A stretch of DNA of 64,000 nucleotides from Myotis daubentonii (GCF_963259705.1 NC_081841.1:86875063-86939062), one strand, 5' to 3'; shown: positions 43,130-54,826, counted from the stretch's first letter. A program made the numbers and translations. The notes: generated by a model from the sequence alone, not told the origin.

Positions 43130-43546
43130 GTGTCAATGAGTCCTTTGGCTCTGCTTACTCACAGGGGTACTAACCAGAAACAAACAGAGCAGACTCTTAC
43201 TAATTTTGTGAGGAAATTATATTGCCAAAGAAACCACAAGCCTGGCCTGACAAAGCAACCCCCTGAAACCAGCAGGAAGAAGGCTGAGAAGGAGACGACT
43301 GCCCAAGGTCTGCTTCAGATGTGGTCAGGGAGGATAATGCAGAAGAGAGCTCCTCCCAGAGTGTCAGGACTAAGAGCTGCCAGATGCACAGAGCACGAGA
43401 CTCCTCCTTTCTCCGTCCCTGTTCTGGTCCAACAGGATTTAATGTTGTGCTACAGTCTAACGACTGAGAGTATTATCATTCTCTCCTTTCCCAAACAGGA
43501 GTTTTCACAACCATTATTATATTACTACTCCATTGAGGCATATTGA
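43130..43546 (+). other. unrecognised 138-codon open frame, probably not a gene
   Basis: This is the longest open frame outside simple repeats. It starts MSMSPLALLTHRG and ends YYYSIEAY. It is rich in Gln, Lys and Arg in the middle with no recognisable domain. No strong start context, neighbouring exon or poly-A signal is evident. It may be chance or an old repeat. Confidence 0.15.
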
Positions 43547-43799
43547 GTGAAATGGGATTAGAAAATTATGGGTCTCAAAGGAACTCTATTCTGACCTCAT
43601 AAATGAGATGCACCCAACATCACCCAACAATACTGAAACTTGAGCTTATCGCAATAACAGGATAGGATTTTGACTTGAATCCTTCGGGAGAGGGGATGAG
43701 TGTGTTCTAAGTGTGAAAAGGAGATACATATATCTATTTGGTTTTTACCTGGACAGACCATGTTAGAGATTGTTGGATGTCTCCAAATGTGTTTCTACT

Positions 43800-44175
43800 T
43801 CTGCTTTATTATTAGAAGTTCAAAATTTTAGCTGGGTCCATGGCTGCCCAAATTAAAGATATTTCTCAACATCTGTTGCAATGAGGTATGGCTGTGATTA
43901 AGTTCTGATCCATGAGACATAGGTAGGCATGATGTGTGTAACATCTGAGCTGTGTCCTTAAATGTAGGGAACATACCCTTCCCTAATTCTCTCCCTGTTG
44001 CATGGAACTCTAATGTAAGGCTACTGCTCATCCGTGTGAATGAGAGTCACGTACCCAGTTCACCAACCTTGGTGAGATGGACAGTTAGAAGCAACCTGTG
44101 TCCCAGAGGACTGAGAAATCATCATTTCAGCCTCTGTACTTTTATATCAGAAAAAAATATGTATCTTATTTGTCA
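43800..44175 (+). mobile_element. old interspersed repeat, sense (same family as 42095)
   Basis: 'tatggctgtgattaagttct', 'gatccatgagacataggtag', 'gagctgtgtccttaaatgta' and 'tctccctgttgcatggaact' follow the order seen reversed at 37440-37740. Confidence 0.5.
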
Positions 44176-44831
44176 GTGATATTTTGGGATCCTTATTATT
44201 CACAACAGAACCTAAAGCCCAACTGATGGACTGACTCTATATGTTTCCTTTTATCTGTAGACCTGAAAAAAAAGTGAGTAAGAATAAAGGCAGACCACTA
44301 TCATATGATTCTCATTTCTAATTCTCCTGATCCCTTGAGGAAATGTGTCACTCATATTCTGCCTATGTGTACAGCAAATGAGTGTGAGAAAAGCAAAAGA
44401 GACAGAATAGGAAGTTGAATCAAAAATGGAAGAATTATACTGAGGCTGGTGAATGGTTCAGAAGCAGACCGGTGTGACTCACCTCTCTGAATGTGAGTCA
44501 AAAGGAAAGAGCCTGTAAACGATGGAAAAGAAATTCACATATGCATCCTGAAATAGGTTATGCTAATTTTCCCAATTATCAAGGTCCATCTTTGTCCATA
44601 AATGCTTTTCAAGTGAAATGGTGACTTTCATAAATTTTAATTTGGTTCTGAGGTAAAGGAAAAGGAAATGGCATCTTGTTTGAAAAGTGCTCCTTGGTGT
44701 ACACACGCTCACCCAAAGGGGCAATGGTTCTCGCCCACACAAGTCCCATTTCTATTAATGAGAATTGTGTTGCTAAAGCTCCAGCCATCATATTCCATCT
44801 CTTAGTGATCCCACTAGCCTGCACAAGGCTT
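44176..44831. other. gene-free stretch
   Basis: No recognised repeat, no coding evidence. Confidence 0.35.
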
Positions 44832-44847
44832 AGAAACCATCCAGGGG

Positions 44848-45048
44848 GCCCTAACTGGTTTGGCTCAGTGGATAGAGCATTGGCCTGTGGACTCAAGGGT
44901 CCCAGGTTCGATTCCGGTCAAGGGCATGTACCTTGGTTGCGGGCACATCCCCGGTGGGGAGCAGGAGGCAGCTGATCGATGTTTCTAACTCCCTGTCCCT
45001 CTCCCTTCCTCTCTGTAAAAAAACAATAAAATATATATTTTTTTAAAA
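44848..45048 (+). mobile_element. Ves-type SINE, plus strand, complete
   Basis: It starts 'ggccctaactggtttggctc', with 'ccaggttcgattccggtcaa' and a shortened body, and ends 'aacaataaaatatatatttt'. The 16-bp target duplication agaaaccatccagggg (44832-44847) versus agaaaccgtccagggg (45049-45064) has one mismatch. The frames crossing it are artefacts. Confidence 0.95.
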
Positions 45049-45064
45049 AGAAACCGTCCAGGGG

Positions 45065-46288
45065 ATTCAATAGCGATAGTTACAGAGAATAACATGTGCC
45101 CTCATCATCCATAATAGACTTTCATAATCATTACATAGACGCATTAGCCAAAGCGTTTTGGGAGACATATTGTTTAAGCCCAGCAATTTGGTAATGGTAA
45201 CTATATAAATCAGTGAGTGTTTGGGTATAAAATTTTGGAGTTATAGGTAAGGAGTTATAGGTAAAGGGAAGAGAAGCATGAGCTCTTTTTAGAAGAAATT
45301 ACCTGGATTCAATCAGAAGTCATTGCAATGACTTCTTATTCTAGCCCGCTACATTAACCACATTACTTTTTGCCCCTAGAAAGCCTAATTTAAATCCCGT
45401 ACTCATGCTAATTCTCTGCTACGTGGGCTACCGAGCACATGGTCTCAGTCACCTGCTAAACATATGACATAGGGTGTAAATTCATTTATTTGAACCTGAA
45501 TATTAAAGGACTTTCTTGAATTTAAATCATTTGATACCAAGTTATGACTTCAATCCAAAACAGACATGCCCTGGAGAGTTAAGAGACCTTTCCAAAGAAA
45601 GAAAGCTCCTAACCTGCTCACAATTAGTCATTACAGCTACTAGGTGCTGTTTAATTGGGACTGCCACTCTCAATTAACCAGAGACAAGTGAACAGAAGAG
45701 TGAATAAGTAACATTGAGTACACATGTTACCAATTATTTCCATTAGGGATTGTAATGAAATTCTATGTTTTGCTTTGATTTTTCTTTCTTCTCTAGCTCC
45801 AAGTTACATAAATTAAAGTAGTGAGAGAACAGAGCTTAAACCTAACTTTTTTCCTTCTAAGTGTAAAAGAACCACGTGCATCAAAGCTCCTGCAGTTCTT
45901 CAGCTATATTCCAGTCTGGCCTCAGAATTTGCTCTGTAGCGGAGCTGATCAGAATTTCATTTGAGGGCCTCAAAAATAACCAGGTGACACTCTTTGAAAC
46001 ATAAGGCTAATTCCTCTTTCTTCACTGACCAATAACAGAGGCCATTTAGCCAAGAGACAAAATTTTCCCTCTTGTTCACTAAAAAGCAAAATTCAGTTTC
46101 TCCGTTGTGATTCACTGGGTTCCTGATTAGTGGTATTTTATTGGGAAGATGGAAAGAGAAAGAAAGGGAAGTGACAATGATGATGCTAAAAAGATATTCA
46201 GCTCAATTCTGAATTTGAAGCTGTTTAAAATAGCCAACCACCAGAATTGCACTTTAAATTTGAATTTCCTGGACCTGGCAGCTTTAAC
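45065..46288. other. gene-free stretch
   Basis: Unique-looking AT-rich DNA. A 14-bp direct repeat (ggagttataggtaa) lies near 45237-45265. No gene. Confidence 0.35.
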
Positions 46289-46346
46289 ATTTATATTTAA
46301 ATAGGTGTGTGCTTATTTAAATTTACACACCTATTTAAATATAAAT
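46289..46346. repeat. perfect 22-bp inverted repeat with 14-base loop
   Basis: The left arm 46289-46310 (ends aaataggtgtgt) is the exact reverse complement of the right arm 46325-46346 (starts acacacctattt), with loop 46311-46324. The arms are AT-rich apart from the GGTGTGT/ACACACC part. Such a sequence can extrude as a cruciform or fold as RNA. It could be the remains of a small MITE, but no target duplication is clear. Confidence 0.95.
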
Positions 46347-46822
46347 TATTTTTAAATTTTGGGGTTATACCAAGCACTTGATGTAAATTGCGCACGAATG
46401 AAAGATGGACTTTAAAGGAAATGTGCACTGGAGTGTGACTTGATTTTTGTTAAATATTAATCCTGTTTCATATTTTTATTTGTAGTATAAAAAAAGAACT
46501 ACAAGAAGCCAGGTGCATTTGGAAATTCTCATTTTTACCTTAAAAATATACAAATTTTTACAGAATATATTGAAACAATTGTCTTCCTATGGTTGTGTTG
46601 CTGGTGGTTAGAGAAATTATAAGACACTACAGGAATTATATGACTTTAAACTGTTCCACAGAGCATGAAAATACATAATGTGCAGCTGATCCAAAAATTG
46701 AGTAACTTTCCATGACTGGCCTTCCTTATACTTATCAAGAGTGCTGAGAATTTGGATCTTCCAATTATGGACAGGGCCAAATCAAGACTTCATGCCTTTT
46801 TCAAGCACAGAGACAATCATGT

Positions 46823-47030
46823 AGATCAGCAATCCACAAACTTTTTCTGTGAGGGCCAGAGAGTAAATATAGTAGGCTTTGCAGACCATAAGGTCACTAT
46901 TGGAACTACTCAGCTCTTCCTTCTTAGTAAAAGCAGCCATAGACAATACGTAAACTATCCAATAAAACTTTATTTACAAAAACATGGCAGGCGGAATTGG
47001 CCCTTCGGGCAATAGTTAGCTGATTTCTGT
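46823..47030. mobile_element. old hAT-Charlie-type MITE
   Basis: 'cacaaactttttctgtgagg', 'agtaaatatagtaggctttg', 'agcagccatagacaatacgt' and 'aataaaactttatttacaaa' followed by a 'ttagctgatt' end are typical of an old, common Charlie-type MITE. The frame at 46752-47015 is a by-product. Confidence 0.75.
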
Positions 47031-47156
47031 CTCAGCCCTAAAAATTTCTGATTCTTTCCAATCATTTTTAATCTTCCATCTCATTACCCCACAAAACAAT
47101 CAAAGAGACTTTGCTGTTGAGGAGCAAGAGTTCATATTGAAGGGAATAATCTAGAA

Positions 47157-47370
47157 CAGCCGTGGGCAAACTACGGCCCGCGGGCCGGATCCGGCCCATT
47201 TGAAATGAATAAAACTATTGAAAAAAAAGACCGTACCCTTTTATGTAATGACGTTTACTTTGAATTTATATTAGTTCACACAAACACTCCCTCCATGCTT
47301 TTGTTCCGGCCCTCCCGTCCAGTTTAAGAACCCATTGTGGCCCTCGAGTCAAAAAGTTTGCCCACCCCTG
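47157..47370. mobile_element. nonautonomous hAT element, near-perfect TSD
   Basis: It starts cagccgtgggcaaactacgg, with 'cccgcgggccggatccggcc', and ends 'agtttgcccacccctg'. Ends are inverted (gtgggcaaact / agtttgcccac). Flanking words atctagaa (47149-47156) and ttctagaa (47371-47378) agree at 7 of 8 bases and match the CTAGA-like preference of hAT elements. The interior keeps 'gtaatgacgtttactttgaa'. No transposase. Confidence 0.9.
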
Positions 47371-47378
47371 TTCTAGAA

Positions 47379-48162
47379 TCATTTGGGGAGCTTGATAAAA
47401 ATATTGATTCACATGCCCTTCCCTAAATTATTAAATCTACTACGTGTCCCAGGAATGTGAATTTTTTTAGTGCTCCCCCAGTTTATTCTGATTCAAAGTC
47501 ATATTTGTAATTTCTTGGTCTATACTCTATAATAATTGCCCCAGCTTCTCCAATAATTTTCTAACATTAGTAGTAACACCTACTATATTAGGCAGGGTAA
47601 GTAATGTTAGCAAACCCCAAATCTCAGTGGCTTACCCCAGTAAAAGTTATTTCTGTCTTATAGCACTCTTCTCTACTTTATAGCTATGCCATCTGGAACT
47701 CTTGGGTGGGGGGATGGGAGGGAGGGATGGAGGATGCAAACAAGCCCTTAGGTATCTTAGCACAAACATGACACACGTGGCCCTTCTGCTCGTGTTCCAT
47801 TGGTCAAAACTATTCGCACGGCTCCAACCTCACTGCCAGGGAGACTGGGAGAAGGAAAGGAGCGCATTCATATTTGGTGAGTTTTAACATCCATATTTTT
47901 ATCTTACTCATCATATTTACTTCTGGGATACCACCTGCCTCCTCCAGACCACACAGAGACAAAGATGTTCTTAAAGCATATGGCCGTCAATGAAACTCTG
48001 AACAATTCTGGAATAGACAGATTAACATCATAAACTATTACACCTAACTTTTTGCAAAAGTTAGATTGTTGAAATTCTGGAGTATAGGTGGTTTTTATAC
48101 ATCAATTTAGGTTTGGGTTTGTTTGTTTTTTATTAGCTAGAAGTTTACTGTGTGAAAGTAGG
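47379..48162. other. gene-free stretch with old repeat-like text
   Basis: The part 47580-47880 ('caaaccccaaatctcagtgg', 'cgtgttccattggtcaaaac') resembles an old MaLR-like or related repeat in antisense. Not assigned. No gene. Confidence 0.35.
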
Positions 48163-48164
48163 TA

Positions 48165-48329
48165 CAGTGGGGCCTTGACTTACGAGTTTAATTCGTTCCA
48201 AGACTGAGCTCATTAAGGAGCTCGTTAACTCAAATTACTCTGTCAACTCAATGCAAAAAATCCGCGGAGAGACAGCTGGTATTTCAAAAAACTCGTTAGT
48301 CGGGACACTCATAAGTCAAGGCCCCACTG
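48165..48329. mobile_element. Tc1/mariner-superfamily MITE, TA-flanked
   Basis: The 165-bp element starts cagtggggccttgactta and ends in its reverse complement. The first 24 bases of the two ends agree at 22 positions. TA dinucleotides lie on both sides (48163-48164 and 48330-48331). The interior is itself repeat-rich ('gagctcattaaggagctcg', 'actcgttagtcgg'). This size, end and TA duplication fit a nonautonomous Tc1/mariner (pogo/Tigger-like) element. Confidence 0.85.
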
Positions 48330-48653
48330 TAGTTGTCATCTGTGGCCTCTAAATTGGACACACAGATAGGAGTCATGGCAAAAAAAAAAAAAAGAGCAAT
48401 TAGCAGATTCATGAATTGTGCTCATGTTTGCAGTTACAAAGGTTAGATGTTGGTTTGCTTAAGCAATATTGTGTGTATCCATGAAGATTAAGAAGAGATG
48501 TAGAGATAGCCAATTCCAAGTCAATAGCCAGAACAACTGATTTCCAGTTTATATTTAGAAAAAAGATCTAAATGAGAAGTATCTGCTTGAATATTTAGAG
48601 ACAAAAATATTATTTCAAAAGTTATAGCCCTTTTATTAAAAAGAAAAAAACAG
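48330..48653. other. gene-free spacer
   Basis: An A13-type run at 48381-48393 and AT-rich unrecognised DNA. Confidence 0.35.
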
Positions 48654-48860
48654 GTGCCTGGCAGCAGTGGCTCGGTGGTTGAGTGTCGACCTGTGAACCA
48701 GGAGGTCACGGTTCGATTCTCAGTCAGGGCACATGCCTGGGGTTGCAGCTTGATCCCCAGTGTGGAGAGTGCAGAAGGCAGCCAATGATTCTCTCTCATC
48801 ATTGATGTTTCTGTCTCTCCCTCCCCCTCCCTTCTCTGAAATCAATAAAAATATTTTTAA
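48654..48860 (+). mobile_element. Ves-type SINE variant, plus strand
   Basis: It opens 'gtgcctggcagcagtggctc', with 'cacggttcgattctcagtca', 'cagccaatgattctctctca' and end 'aaatcaataaaaatattttt'. The A-rich words ending aaacag at 48638-48653 and 48861-48875 are the target duplication. Confidence 0.9.
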
Positions 48861-48875
48861 AAAAAGAAAAAACAG

Positions 48876-49248
48876 CCCTAGGCGGTTTGGCTGAGAGGAT
48901 AGAGCGTCAGCCTATGGACTAAACGGTCCTGGGGGGTTCAATTCTGGTCAAGAGTACATGCCCATACCTGGGTTGTGGGCACATCCCCAGTGGGGGATGT
49001 GCAGGAGGCAGCTGATCGATGTTTCTCTCTCATCGATGTTTCTAACTCTATCTCTCTCTCTTCCTCTCTGTAAAAAATCAATAAAATATATTTAAAAAAA
49101 AAAAAAAAGAGTACATGCCCAGGTTGCGGGTTCAATCCCCTGTAGGGGGCGTGCAGGAGGCGGCAGATCAATGATTCTCTCTCATCATTGATGTGTCTAT
49201 CTCTCTCTCCCTCTCCCGTCCTCTCTGAAATCAATAAATATAATTTAA
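48876..49248 (+). mobile_element. Ves-type SINE split by a second SINE
   Basis: The left half (48876-48963) opens 'ccctaggcggtttggctgag' and runs to 'agagtacatgccc'. The right half resumes at 49121 ('aggttgcgggttcaatcccc') and ends 'aaatcaataaatataattta'. The 13-bp word agagtacatgccc is repeated exactly at 48951-48963 and 49108-49120, marking the insertion point of the inner SINE. Confidence 0.85.
48964..49107 (+). mobile_element. 5'-truncated Ves-type SINE nested in another
   Basis: It starts within the SINE body ('atacctgggttgtgggcaca') and keeps 'gcagctgatcgatgtttctc' and 'aaatcaataaaatatattta' plus a poly-A tail. It lacks the tRNA-like head, so it cannot be transcribed from its own promoter. 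The exact 13-bp target duplication shows it inserted as a truncated copy. Confidence 0.85.
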
Positions 49249-52200
49249 AATGTCCTTGATCTTTAAAAAAACACACACTCCTTTAAAAAAATAAAAAAAG
49301 GTCTCCCCCACCAAAAAGAAAAGATAATGTTATAGATCTTTAAGCTTTGAAGAAAGAAAATAGGGATTTCTACTAAAGTAATACAGATTTCAGCAAGACG
49401 TTTGAGAAAGTCCCTAAATATTTAGGAAGGCTTGTGGCCTTCCCCACATAGAAAGTGAGATAGCATGTGAAACTATTGACTGAGGAAGGTTTAGGGTTCC
49501 AGGAGGAAGAACTAATGAAATATTCATGCAAATCACAATTTCATTTGCCAGTGATGACTTACAGTTTACAATTGTTCACACACAGGATCTGCTTATCCAA
49601 AGGAAAAAGAAATGCTAATCAATAAAAGGTATTGTCCTTCTGTGCACAGCCCTTGCTCAGTATAAACTGTGATCTTAGGTATTGCTCAGAATGGTTTTCT
49701 GTAACAGACCTGTGAGTAATCACTAAATAAAGTTGCTATGTAAGTCCTGCCTCTTAACCTTTAATCTCCCGGCCTGTATCTGAATCCCTTGTTTATTGAC
49801 CTGATAATTCCCTCTCCACAGCTTATCTTTCAGTTGATACAGCAGTTGCATTCTTTCTGAATAACCAGTTACCTTGGAGAAAGCGCAAAGCATTTGCTCA
49901 GCCAACGTGGCAGTGCGTGGCTGTTTCACCCTCCCCCAGGGATCTTGACTTATATACAGCTATAGATATGATGAGGCCGTCTATAATAATTTCAACTGTT
50001 GGACTCATTATCTAAATGCTGAGAACTCCTTCACAATTGTACAAACACACACACCAAAACCTGGAAAATAAAGTGCCTTCTTAAATATAATGGAGTTATC
50101 TCTGATCCATTCACCAGGAAACTCTGTTCCAAATAACTGTTATAGCACCATGGCTTACAGCCAGTGTCTCCCTCAGAATCTTCAGCCCAGCATCTTTCAA
50201 AGAAAATAACACACGATTTTTAGAATATTAGGCTGAGAAAGATCTTTATTCATGTGGGAAAAGTGGAGTTTGTAAGGTTGTTTGTGTGTGTGCGTGTGTG
50301 TGTTTTGTAGATCCTTTAAAATATGTATATGCTTATAGACCCCGTATCTCACAATTATGGAAAAGTTACATATAAGGCTTATTTCCAACAGGAAACAGGT
50401 CAATAATCCTTCCATAGATAAGGATATGAAACTGTGAGTAATTATCTAATAAGTGTTTAAATTAAATTGCTAATTAAGAATGATTTAATATGCTGTAATT
50501 AGGAGTTTATTACTCACTTATCACAAAGCCTAGAATAGGTATTTCATAATTACACAATTTAGAGATATAATTTGTTGATTTAAAGTGTATTATAAACAAA
50601 TGCCCTTTCCCCTGACTTCAAGATCAACAGAAAGATTCTGAGATTTTACTACTTGCTAAAGGCCGTAAGTTCATAAATCGCAGATATTTAGAGCAGAGAT
50701 GATCTTGAGGGGTTATCTAAAAACAGCTCACTTTACAGATGAAGCAGAGGACTTGTGAAAAGAACAAAATCCAGGTCAGACTTCCCCAGCCTGACTCTAT
50801 CTGGCTCTACCCCCGACGTCCCCCAGTTCCTAGCTGCAGAGAGGGTATTTTTCCACTCATCCTTTGGGAAACTGATAACTGGAAAAATGTTTGAATGACA
50901 GGCATTCATAAGCACTCCTAAAGGAAGCAAGGATTGCTGGCTTAAAAATAACCCAACTACTCGCAAATGCTGAATGACAACTTTTTGCTCATCCATTGAA
51001 ATTTAGTTGACTTAAAAACAACAAACATTTTCCACTTTTCCCTAACTCATTCTTGGTGACAGTGACAAATGACTCATTGGGAAATGACTTTTGACAGATT
51101 TCAATTGCTGGGTGGATTTTTATAACTGCCTATTACTGGGTCAAGAGTAGGCATGTGTAAGCCTTTGGGCCATTGTGGGACATGAACTCTGTGGCAATTG
51201 CACTTGCTACATCATTCATTCGATTGGGTTAAGTCTAAGGCCAGGGAGACCAAAGGTAACATGCGCACAGACAGGATGCCTCATTACAAGCGGAAAAAGA
51301 AATATCTGCCCTTGGCTCCAAGAATGACATGCAGATGGATGGGATCAAGCCCAATACTGATATTACAACCCAACCCAAGAACTTGACAAGCTCCCCACCC
51401 CACATATACACACTTTTATTTCTACATACAAAAGCCTGCATATATGTCTACAGAAGTACACAAAATAAAATCCTTCAACTCATAAGATTTTGGAGTTCTA
51501 AGGCATTATTTCACAGGTGAGGAAAGAGATCCAGGAAGACTAAAGTATTTACTCAAGATCACACAACTAGCTACTAGCAGAACTCAGAGAAAACCCATTC
51601 TCCTGACAACTTCTAACAGGTTTATATGTTGAAATGAACTTATATAATGGCAAAATTTAGATCCCTAATTGTCTTCTAATCTAACCTAATCATTTCTGAA
51701 GATTCTCTTCTATTTGAAAAGCACTATTGTGGCTTATTGCTATAACTTTTCTTTTTCTCTTCACTGAAAAACGAAAGTGACAAATTTATTACTGTGCCCA
51801 ACTGTGTTAATAATGTCTGAACTAAAATAAAAGTTGTTTTGTCTGGGTGGAAGAGAAATATGTGGAAAATATTATTACTTTTTTTAAAGTTGATCTCATA
51901 ATGATTACCTTTTAAAATATTTTTTATGCTCTTTGAAAAAGATTATGGAGTCTTTCAAATGAAAACAAAGGACCTGAATTTAAGAGTAACTTTGAGTTAA
52001 AAAAGAAAATCAGTGAGATAAGATCAAATGTGAAATCGCCCCTAAGGGATTCAGGACTTTTGAGAAAATTGTTCCCTTCTCCAAAATTCTATCAGTCAAA
52101 ATTCAGCCAGATACAATCAAAACATTACATTCTATATATCATGGCAACAGGAATTTCCACAAATTTATGAGGACAGCCTGTTTAAATAGAAGGTCAAAGA

Positions 52201-53239
52201 AGTCCTTTTTAAGTTTCTTGGAACTTCTGTTAATACAGTGCTCTTTCTTTTTTTTTTTTTTTAATTTCCAGAAATAATGATTAAGTACTAAAGAAAAAAA
52301 TGTCCTACTGAGTCACAAAGCTAAGAACATTTGTAGTCACTGTCCTAACATCAGTTTCTTCTGAGATTTTAATGTGCTGATTCATAGCTTCCCACACAGA
52401 GTGGCTGAGGAGAAAAGGAGTGTCCTCCTTCAGTTAAGTGTAGCACAAAAAAAAAAAAAAATCATACAGTCACTTCAGAGCAGTTGGTCTCTTCATATTT
52501 ACAGAAATTAAGATTCTCCCACTTAAACATATTTTACAATGAGTCATTTTTAGGTGGGGGAAGATAGCATTGTGGAAAGAAGAGAATGCTCCCTCTGTTT
52601 TTAGGGGTTGTTTCTAATCACAAAACAATTGCAAGCTAAATTGCCCAATTACAGATTTAAAGATTATCCCAACGGATGGGCTAAACTCACAAACTGTGAA
52701 CCAAAGACATGAATTGGCCTGGCAAGGAGACACAGCTGTGATGAACACTTAGACAGGAGGGCTAGGTACATGAATTCTGTGTTCTTTCCTTTGCAAGGAG
52801 CAATTTCTCTCAAGGGGAAGGGAAAGGAGAGGAACACTTCTTTAGGCCTTACTATGAGCTGTGCCAGAGGTGTTCACATACAAGACGTCTTTAAACCTCA
52901 ATGTATGCCTCTCATGTATGATTCTCTCCACTACAAGGCCCAGACCGGGAAAGGGGAACTAACACATACACACTACACCAAGTACATTCATTCAATAAAT
53001 AATCGATTGGTTTACTAAGTCCACCTGAAGTCAGGAGAATTAAGAATATTCAGAGTTTGCTTGAAACTGAAACGACAAGTCTAAGACACGTGACGATGAT
53101 ATGAGGCCTGGGGCAGCACAGAGCACCCGTTTCAGTGGGCCAGCTGCAACATCAAGTGTTATGCATCACGCATAGGCTATCTGAAGAATAAACCAGTTCA
53201 GGATCCGTACTGTGCGCTACACATTGTGCATTAGAGCAA
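49249..53239. other. about 4 kb of unique-looking DNA
   Basis: No gene or recent transposon is recognised. A GT microsatellite lies at 50282-50303, T-rich runs at 52237-52262, and A14 near 52446-52460. The section 49600-49960 has AATAAA-containing text and might be an old LTR, but this is unsupported. Confidence 0.35.
50282..50303 (+). repeat. short (GT)n microsatellite
   Basis: About 11 GT units with one GC interruption. Confidence 0.9.
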
Positions 53240-53244
53240 CCATT

Positions 53245-53426
53245 AACCAGATGCAGTAATAGAATTTAAATGAGTTAAAAGTCGATAAAATGTAAAATTC
53301 TGTTTTTCAGTCACAGTCGCTACATATCAACTCCTTGATAGACACATGAGTGGCTATTGTACGGAACAGCACAGATATAGACCCTCCATTATTGCAGAAG
53401 GCTCTATTGACCAGCACTGCTGGACT
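53245..53426. mobile_element. old hAT-Charlie-type MITE
   Basis: 'gagtggctattgtacggaac', 'agcacagatatagaccctcc' and 'gaaggctctattgaccagca' match the end of an old Charlie-type MITE ('..attggacagcgc...'). Only this end is clear. The left limit is approximate. Confidence 0.6.
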
Positions 53427-53689
53427 CTAAACATTCCAAATTAGGCAAGAAATCTAAGGTATAACCTCATTTCAGAATTTTTGGGAAAATATTATTTTAC
53501 ACTGGTATTATACTTCATGATTTTCCAAAGAGTGAAAAGATTCTATATCTGATCCGTGCTAGAATTACCCCATACTGTGGTAAAGGAACATGAAATGTAG
53601 GGAAGTTAAGTGACTGATGATGTCACATATCAGTATCTGAAAATAGAGAGGAGAATCTCAGTCTGCTGGTCTGGCATGTTAAGGACATG

Positions 53690-54180
53690 GTACAAAAGCC
53701 ACACATGGGAGGCAAATGTGGCTTTGAACCCCAGCTCTAATACATACTAGTTGTGTGACATGGCACAACTATTTAACTTTTCTAAGTTTCAGTTTCTTCA
53801 TCCAAAAAAACTGGGATGATGACAACCGTACAGAAAGCAACATCAATTACCAGGTGGCTAACTTGGTGTACTACCCAGTGGACAGCGGTCCTCTGCCTGA
53901 ACATAGAGCGGGATTTTTCTTTTTCATTTTAACCTTAATTTAAAAATTTTTCAATGTTATATTCTAAAAATAGAATCAACAGAAGTGACTTGCAATTTTG
54001 GAAGCTGACTTTGAGTATATTGACATTTCTAAATGTTATATACTGGTATACTTTTAGAACTCATTTCTCTGAGTTCTTCCCAGCTGCCATATTTGTGTTA
54101 CCTCAAAATTGTTGTCAAGATTAAATGAGAGTTTAAACAGCACATAATTTGACATGTAGACATTTAATCAATGTGAGTCT
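53690..54180 (+). mobile_element. MIR SINE remnant, apparently interrupted
   Basis: 'tgtggctttgaaccccagct', 'agttgtgtgacatggcacaa' and 'agtttcttcatccaaaaaaa' are the MIR head and core. MIR-like tail text ('ttgttgtcaagattaaatga') appears only at about 54110, so about 280 bp of other AT-rich DNA seems inserted between. Confidence 0.6.
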
Positions 54181-54581
54181 CCTCTTTTTCCTCTATCTTA
54201 GCTCCCTTTAAGGCTCTCTAGAGTCTACCCATTGGACCACAGTTTGCGAAGCCTAGATGCCATCCTGAATGAATAAATGGCTCCGCTACCTTACTTATAG
54301 TCAGATACTGTAAAATATAGTTTCCATAAGAATATATATTAAGTATTATAGTAGAAATCAGTAGTAAAATAAAATTAAATATTCAGAAATTTGTTTTACA
54401 GGAAGTTTTAAGAATACATGCATCTATTCCGTATACTGATTATCCAGCTAATGAAAAAGGTAGACTCTCAAACATTAATTCTATTTGGCTTAGAAAATCA
54501 TCACAGGGTGACCCTAACGTGGACTTACCCTCCTAATAATGTTGGGCTCAAAATATTAAACTCAATTTACATACCCTAGGT

Positions 54582-54826
54582 CCTTGGTCAGCAAACTGCG
54601 GCTCACGAGCTACATGCGGCTCTTTGGCCCCTTCAGTGTGGCTCTTCCACAAAATGCCAAGTGTGGGCGCACACATACAGTGCGAATGAAACTTCGTGGC
54701 CCATGCGCAGAAGTCGGTATTTTGTGGAAGAGCTGGTATTTTATGGAAGAGCCACACTCAAGGGGCCAAAGAGCCGCATGTGACTCGCGAGCTGCCATTT
54801 GCCAAGCTGCAGTTTGCCGATCACTG
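54582..54826. mobile_element. nonautonomous hAT element, perfect 8-bp TSD (longer relative of 29489)
   Basis: It starts ccttggtcagcaaactgcgg and ends 'gtttgccgatcactg'. The exact 8-bp duplication ccctaggt lies at 54574-54581 and 54827-54834. It shares 'tacatgcggctctttggcc' ends with 29489-29640 but keeps extra interior sequence ('gggcgcacacatacagtgcg') and a partial internal duplication ('gaagagctggtattttatgg'). No transposase. Frames in it are artefacts. Confidence 0.92.

Noticed and set aside
49600..49960. Possible LTR with TATAAA- and AATAAA-like words
   Set aside because: Neither TG...CA ends nor a target duplication could be identified, and the text matches no family I can name.
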